Shown here in pieces: positions 59,801 to 64,000 of a DNA stretch of 64,000 nucleotides; within the stretch, counting starts at the first letter, position 1, and the number at the start of each line of letters is the position of its first letter. The DNA lies in the NCBI RefSeq assembly GCF_036417845.1, contig NC_090012.1, forward strand, positions 682,001-746,000. The letters are read 5' to 3'. The stretch is from Apteryx mantelli (Eukaryota; Chordata; Aves; Apterygiformes; Apterygidae). The notes beneath the pieces were generated by a model that saw nothing but the letters and a program-made list of their open reading frames with translations, had not been told where the DNA came from and did not search any database. The translations under genes and the position numbers were made by a program.

Positions 59801-62800
59801 GTCACTGCAGGGCAGCGCACGTTAAAGATGCAAGTTGAAATACAAGGACGATGCCTTTCCATGTAAGAAAGCATTGTAAACAGATAAACTACAGTGCTTC
59901 TCTACTACTTTCCTAGTCCCAAAGAACCAGGATCATTGTTTACACATACTTTTTAAAGCAAGCTTTAAATCAGAGTACAGACAGACAAAAAGCAATCATA
60001 TCCAACTGCAGCTTCCGTTAGCATTTCTGATCATTGACTAAAGCAACAGGCGCTATTTTCAATTTACCTGCGTAACGGTAATTAGCAAGAGGATGGGATT
60101 CAGATTTCTGGGGCCCTCCAAAGAGCAGCATTTCCAGGGCCTCCTGCAGCAATTTAATACGAAAAGATTTTAGATGCCTCCAAGAGGAGCAAAGAAGCAA
60201 ACCTTGCTCTCAGCTCTTCTGCTACTTCAATTATTCAGTCCACTATAATTCAGAAGAAAATTTTGCTCATACAGGTCAACGCTTAACAACAGTGTTTTGA
60301 TATCAATTTAATTTCAGTGTAAAGTCACAATGCTCTCTAGGAGTCTGACCTCAACCCATTGAAGTTCATGGAAATATTTCTACACCTAAGTGTTTTAGGA
60401 AAATAGAAAAATTGGCAAACATCTGGGATCTTAGCTGTGGGACCCACCTGCCACCTTCAGGAGAAAATTTCTCTCTCTGCTGTAGTCATTTTGGGCCTGT
60501 CCCTGCTGCAGCAGATGTGCTAGTAGAGCCTCCTCGTGGAGATGCAGCATATACGGTTTTCTGTTAGTGTTATATCCCTTCTTCAACGGGCAAAAAGCAA
60601 AGCAAACCCACTCGGAGACTAAAGCAAGCGGGATCCATACTGGAGGCAGCTGCTCAGCAAGGAGCACCTAGTGATGTTGCAATTGCCAAGCACAGGATGT
60701 TTATCGAGAACAGACCTTGGGTTTTATCGAATATGGCAATTCCTTCATTCCTAACGTTCAGGGTAATGTTGCATGTATTCTCCAAATTGGCACATATCTT
60801 ACAACAGACAAAACAAGCTCCTATTTATAAACCATGATAGGTTCCATAATTCCAAGATACATTAATTCAGACAGTAGCAAGAGGCAGCATTGAAGGACTC
60901 TGCAAGCTGTATTTTTAAGTGCTTCTGCAAGTTTAGCAGAGACCAAATTCCAGTCTGTGGAATGTGTCTAGAACACATGGAATGATTGCCAGTTCACACC
61001 ACTAGCAAAGCCCAACCCAGTCCGTTATTAATTATGACCGAATAGCTGCTTCTTACCAGCACGTTGCCTTGCGCTTCATGCAGACAATGCAAGGCCAGTT
61101 CCAGGTTAGTTCCTCCACCGGGCATTACACTGGAGCAGGCCATATTTAGCAGTTCTGTTACTACAAAGGCAACAAAAAACAAAACAAAGTCAATTTCTGC
61201 AATGAAAGAAGAAAAGGTGCAATAAAAAGACACCAAGAAGGAAAACAGAACAAGTGCAACAGTCAAACTGGATACCAATAAAACGCAAGGGAAAAAGTTC
61301 AATGTCTTGACTAGTTGGGCATAGCTGTCACTACTTAAGAATGGTTTTCTTTGACAAGCCCAGGGACAACTCTCCTCTTTCAAGGTCACTGCAGATGAAC
61401 CGGGACAGATACAGACGTTTGTAACCATCTCTCATGGAAGATGTTACTGAGAGCATAACAGTTATTATTTGTTTACTGCTCCAGTTCTACCAAAATTAGC
61501 AATTTCCTTTCCTCTACTGCTACCATGTGAGAAGGAGGTCATGAGAAGAAGGGAGAGAATATAAAGTGCAAAAAGCTGCAATGAAAACACGGCAATTTTT
61601 AACCATACTATCTTGGGGGTGACTTTGGAAGAAAATTTTTTAAAGAAACCTCTGTCCTGTGTTTCCTGGTTAGTTGCGATGTCTCCCCAGGGTTTCCACA
61701 CTAATGAGGCTGCCTGCTCATCGTTTTCTAAGTATGATCTATCCCGGAGATTTGGGATCTCTGCCTGAAATCGACTTCCAATGTTAATGTGTCTAAAGTA
61801 ATAAAAAATAGGAGGTGAGGAAGAAATGAATTGTGAACAGATGCATCATATTAAGCATGCAGATACTCACACACACACAAAGAAAAAGAGGGTATATGTG
61901 AATGAGCAAGGTTCAGGTGTAATAAATACGGTCTGTATACGGTGCACAAATTTCCCTGCAAAGCATCACTAGTTCTCCTTATCTCTTCAGCACAGTCACT
62001 TCTTTGCACCAACAGAATTACTGTGCTATCTCTGGAATGCTTCTGACCCACACAATTAAGAAAGTTTGTTCTCCCTTCCTCAAACCTGGCACAAAGCACG
62101 AGGTACATACCGAGACCAATAATGGGCAACAAAAAGAGAGAGAAGCCTACGACAAAGGACAAAAAAAGGATGTCTGAACATCCTGTAAAATGAGAGGGAG
62201 ACAGGAATCTTTATTTATGACGCTAGCCTAACAAATGAACGAAGCTAATAATTCACTGGGATAGCACTGGGTATTCTGTTGAAACTTCATTCTGGCCAGC
62301 ATCTGATATCATCTAGCCAAAAACGCTATTAATCTTACCAGTGATGCAAGACTGAGAGAATCAGCCAAGTGACAGATTCATGAGGGGGTGAGAGGGAGAA
62401 GGTGAATATTAAAAGGCCTCTACAGCCACGTACTTGAACTAACCAAACATTAGATTCCTAAAACTGCAGTTCCCTCATTACTCATTTTCCAAATATTTCA
62501 TACTATTCTAATTATGTTGTAACTTACGGCTCAACGCTGATTTTGGTGTTATCCTTCACAAGAGAAAATCCAAAGTCTCTGTCCATTCTGTCTAAAAAAA
62601 TATAAAAATGCTCAAGATAAAACTCACTCTGCTGAGACTGTCCTTTACCCTTATTTCACATTCTCATCTGAGCAAACCACTTTAACTATTCTCTGGGAAT
62701 TCCCTTGAATTTGGTGAAACTGCTTACTTGACTTCTGCACGCTAGAGCTCTCAAGATAACCCATCCGGATACAATTTTAGAGTTGCATCTGACCACTAGC

Positions 62801-63626
62801 GAGAAGTCATCCCTGCACAGATCAAACAGTTCTTAATTTTATAAACAAAAGGCAGTATCAGACCAAATCCAGGTAGACTACTTAAAAATAGACATATGCA
62901 CGCCCTTGTTCTAGCACTGGCAGAATCCGGCCTGACAAATGGAAACACCTACAACTCACTCTGATATGGCTATACTAAGGGTTAATTGTCTCGGTGTTGC
63001 CACTACACATATTTTATTCTTAGATTAAGATTTTTTTTTTTTAAACCACAAACTGGTAAAATAAAATCAGGTCAGCAGTCATTCTTAATTAAAACTGCTG
63101 AATGTAAACGTCCATATATCCACTGGCCTGTATATTATGTAATAACTTATCCTACAGGACGGTGGATGCCATTTTAATTTATAACCTATTTACCTTGGAA
63201 TAAAAGACTGTGGATCAATTTTCTGTTCCTGCAGAATGAATGATAGTCAACTGGATTCCTTTCTAGTTATATTATTTAAGTGCACGTTAGGATTTTATTA
63301 CCTAATACAGTACTGAACAGCTGGTTGGGATCACCATTAGCAGAAGAGCAGAGAGTGCTGAAATAAAGCCCTGATCCTTCCCGTATCGGGCTGAGCATTG
63401 GAGGTGGAGTGTAAGGAGAGCACTGGAACAAGTCTCTCAGGAGATGATCGATCAGGAACACAGGTGAACGAAGATTACTTTGGTAACATCCTCCCGACCC
63501 TGGCTGTACTTCAAAAGAAGATGGAGGTGGGATAAAAAGCGATTTTGGCCGAGTTTGCCTCTTTCTCTTTTTTTGGTGCAAGCTTTCTTTGAGGTCCGTC
63601 GCATCCTGGCTTTCCTTTTCATTAAC
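56804..63626 (-). CDS. ZNF541: Zinc finger protein 541, C-terminal part (5' end outside window)
   Basis: Germ-cell chromatin repressor subunit; in mouse it works with KCTD19 and HDAC1/2 during meiotic prophase. Nine exons, minus strand: 63626-63302, 62591-62528, 61792-61650, 61160-61057, 60143-60068, 59523-59435, 58536-58396, 57541-57360, 56984-56804. All phases join, ending at TAG. Order of parts: Ser/Pro-rich linker ([16 protein letters not shown]), ELM2 domain ([49 protein letters not shown]), SANT domain ([39 protein letters not shown]), basic linker ([16 protein letters not shown]), and a last C2H2 finger split by the final intron (FPCRECER then [15 protein letters not shown]). TRERF1 and MIDEAS share ELM2-SANT, but the terminal finger, [10 protein letters not shown] and the position beside NAPA identify ZNF541. 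The donor after 61650 (GTTTCT) is weak. Confidence 0.93.
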
Positions 63627-64000
63627 CTGGACAAACAATTCCAGACAAACAGTCAAATACCTGTTTGTCACAGAAGATAAGCATAAGTTCAAGGCACTTA
63701 AAACATACAAATCTTATGTAATTGCAAGCTTTCTTCTGTATCTGTTGCATCTCTGGCTTTTTTCTAGACTCTCAGTTTCATGATCTGTTATTCTGAGCTC
63801 CATAATGAGCATCAAATTCCAAAACACATGGAGTGCAGTTAAAGGACCCTCTGCTCTAGCCCTTACTCATGTGGACAGCCCTAGGTAGGTCAACAGACAT
63901 CCTCATGAGAACAAGAGCTGTTGAGAAGAACCCTCTACAAGCTTCTTTGTAGTCAGGGAGGATTGAGAGAAAAAGGTTTCTTTCTGAAACATTCTTAAAA
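63627..64000 (-). other. ZNF541 intron (partial)
   Basis: Sequence upstream of the first visible ZNF541 exon. No further exon with matching splice signals is seen before the window ends. Confidence 0.5.

Noticed and set aside
60431-60667. Minus-strand frame ending LLKVAG before a donor-like GTGGGT, considered as an extra ZNF541 exon
   Set aside because: The flanking exons 61160-61057 and 60143-60068 already join in phase and reproduce the conserved ELM2-to-SANT linker. No convincing acceptor or homology supports inclusion.

Overview
The window is vertebrate DNA. All genes are spliced host genes, and five could be resolved exon by exon from intact splice phases and recalled human orthologues. 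In order they are CATSPERG (+, 3' part), SLC8A2 (-), KPTN (-), NAPA (-), a two-exon BED-finger/hAT-derived gene (+), and ZNF541 (-, 3' part). The order SLC8A2-KPTN-NAPA-ZNF541, all in one orientation, matches human 19q13.3. The very GC-rich, minisatellite-filled left half looks like a sauropsid (reptile or bird) microchromosome. CatSper genes are reported lost from birds, so a turtle or crocodilian is the first guess; a bird that kept the gene is the alternative. The species assignment is inference.

Layout. 1-2.2 kb: the last nine coding exons of CATSPERG. 2.2-8 kb: gene-free, with AT-rich islets and a 69-bp minisatellite. 8.05-16.95 kb: seven coding exons of SLC8A2 (Na+/Ca2+ exchanger NCX2), with tandem repeats in most introns. 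16.95-24.1 kb: its probable first intron, holding a 2-kb 18-bp array and a 41-bp array, and a candidate non-coding exon 1 near 24 kb. 26.3-31.1 kb: all 12 exons of KPTN. 32.3-46.9 kb: all 11 exons and the 3' UTR of NAPA. 51.1-53.5 kb: the BED/hAT gene, in the gap between NAPA and ZNF541. 56.8-63.6 kb: the last nine exons of ZNF541 (ELM2, SANT and a final C2H2 finger). Base composition falls from extremely GC-rich (left) to AT-rich (right of about 54 kb).

Functional themes. The two edge genes, CATSPERG and ZNF541, act in the male germ line. SLC8A2 and NAPA serve calcium extrusion and SNARE recycling. KPTN is a subunit of KICSTOR, which restrains mTORC1. The genes do not form an operon-like unit; each has its own promoter or is inferred to.

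Most striking non-gene signals: KPTN intron 1 is built from repeated copies of its own exon 1 donor site and carries an array of DR1-type nuclear-receptor sites. An 18-bp satellite is open in the NCX2 reading frame for more than 4 kb. A short motif, CCCAGGCGTCCGGG, recurs at least 12 times in the first 25 kb. Two perfect oestrogen-response-element cores lie upstream of NAPA, and three CACGTG boxes lie in the NAPA promoter. The very long open frames between 4 and 21 kb are by-products of repeat periods and stop-poor GC-rich sequence and are not annotated as genes.
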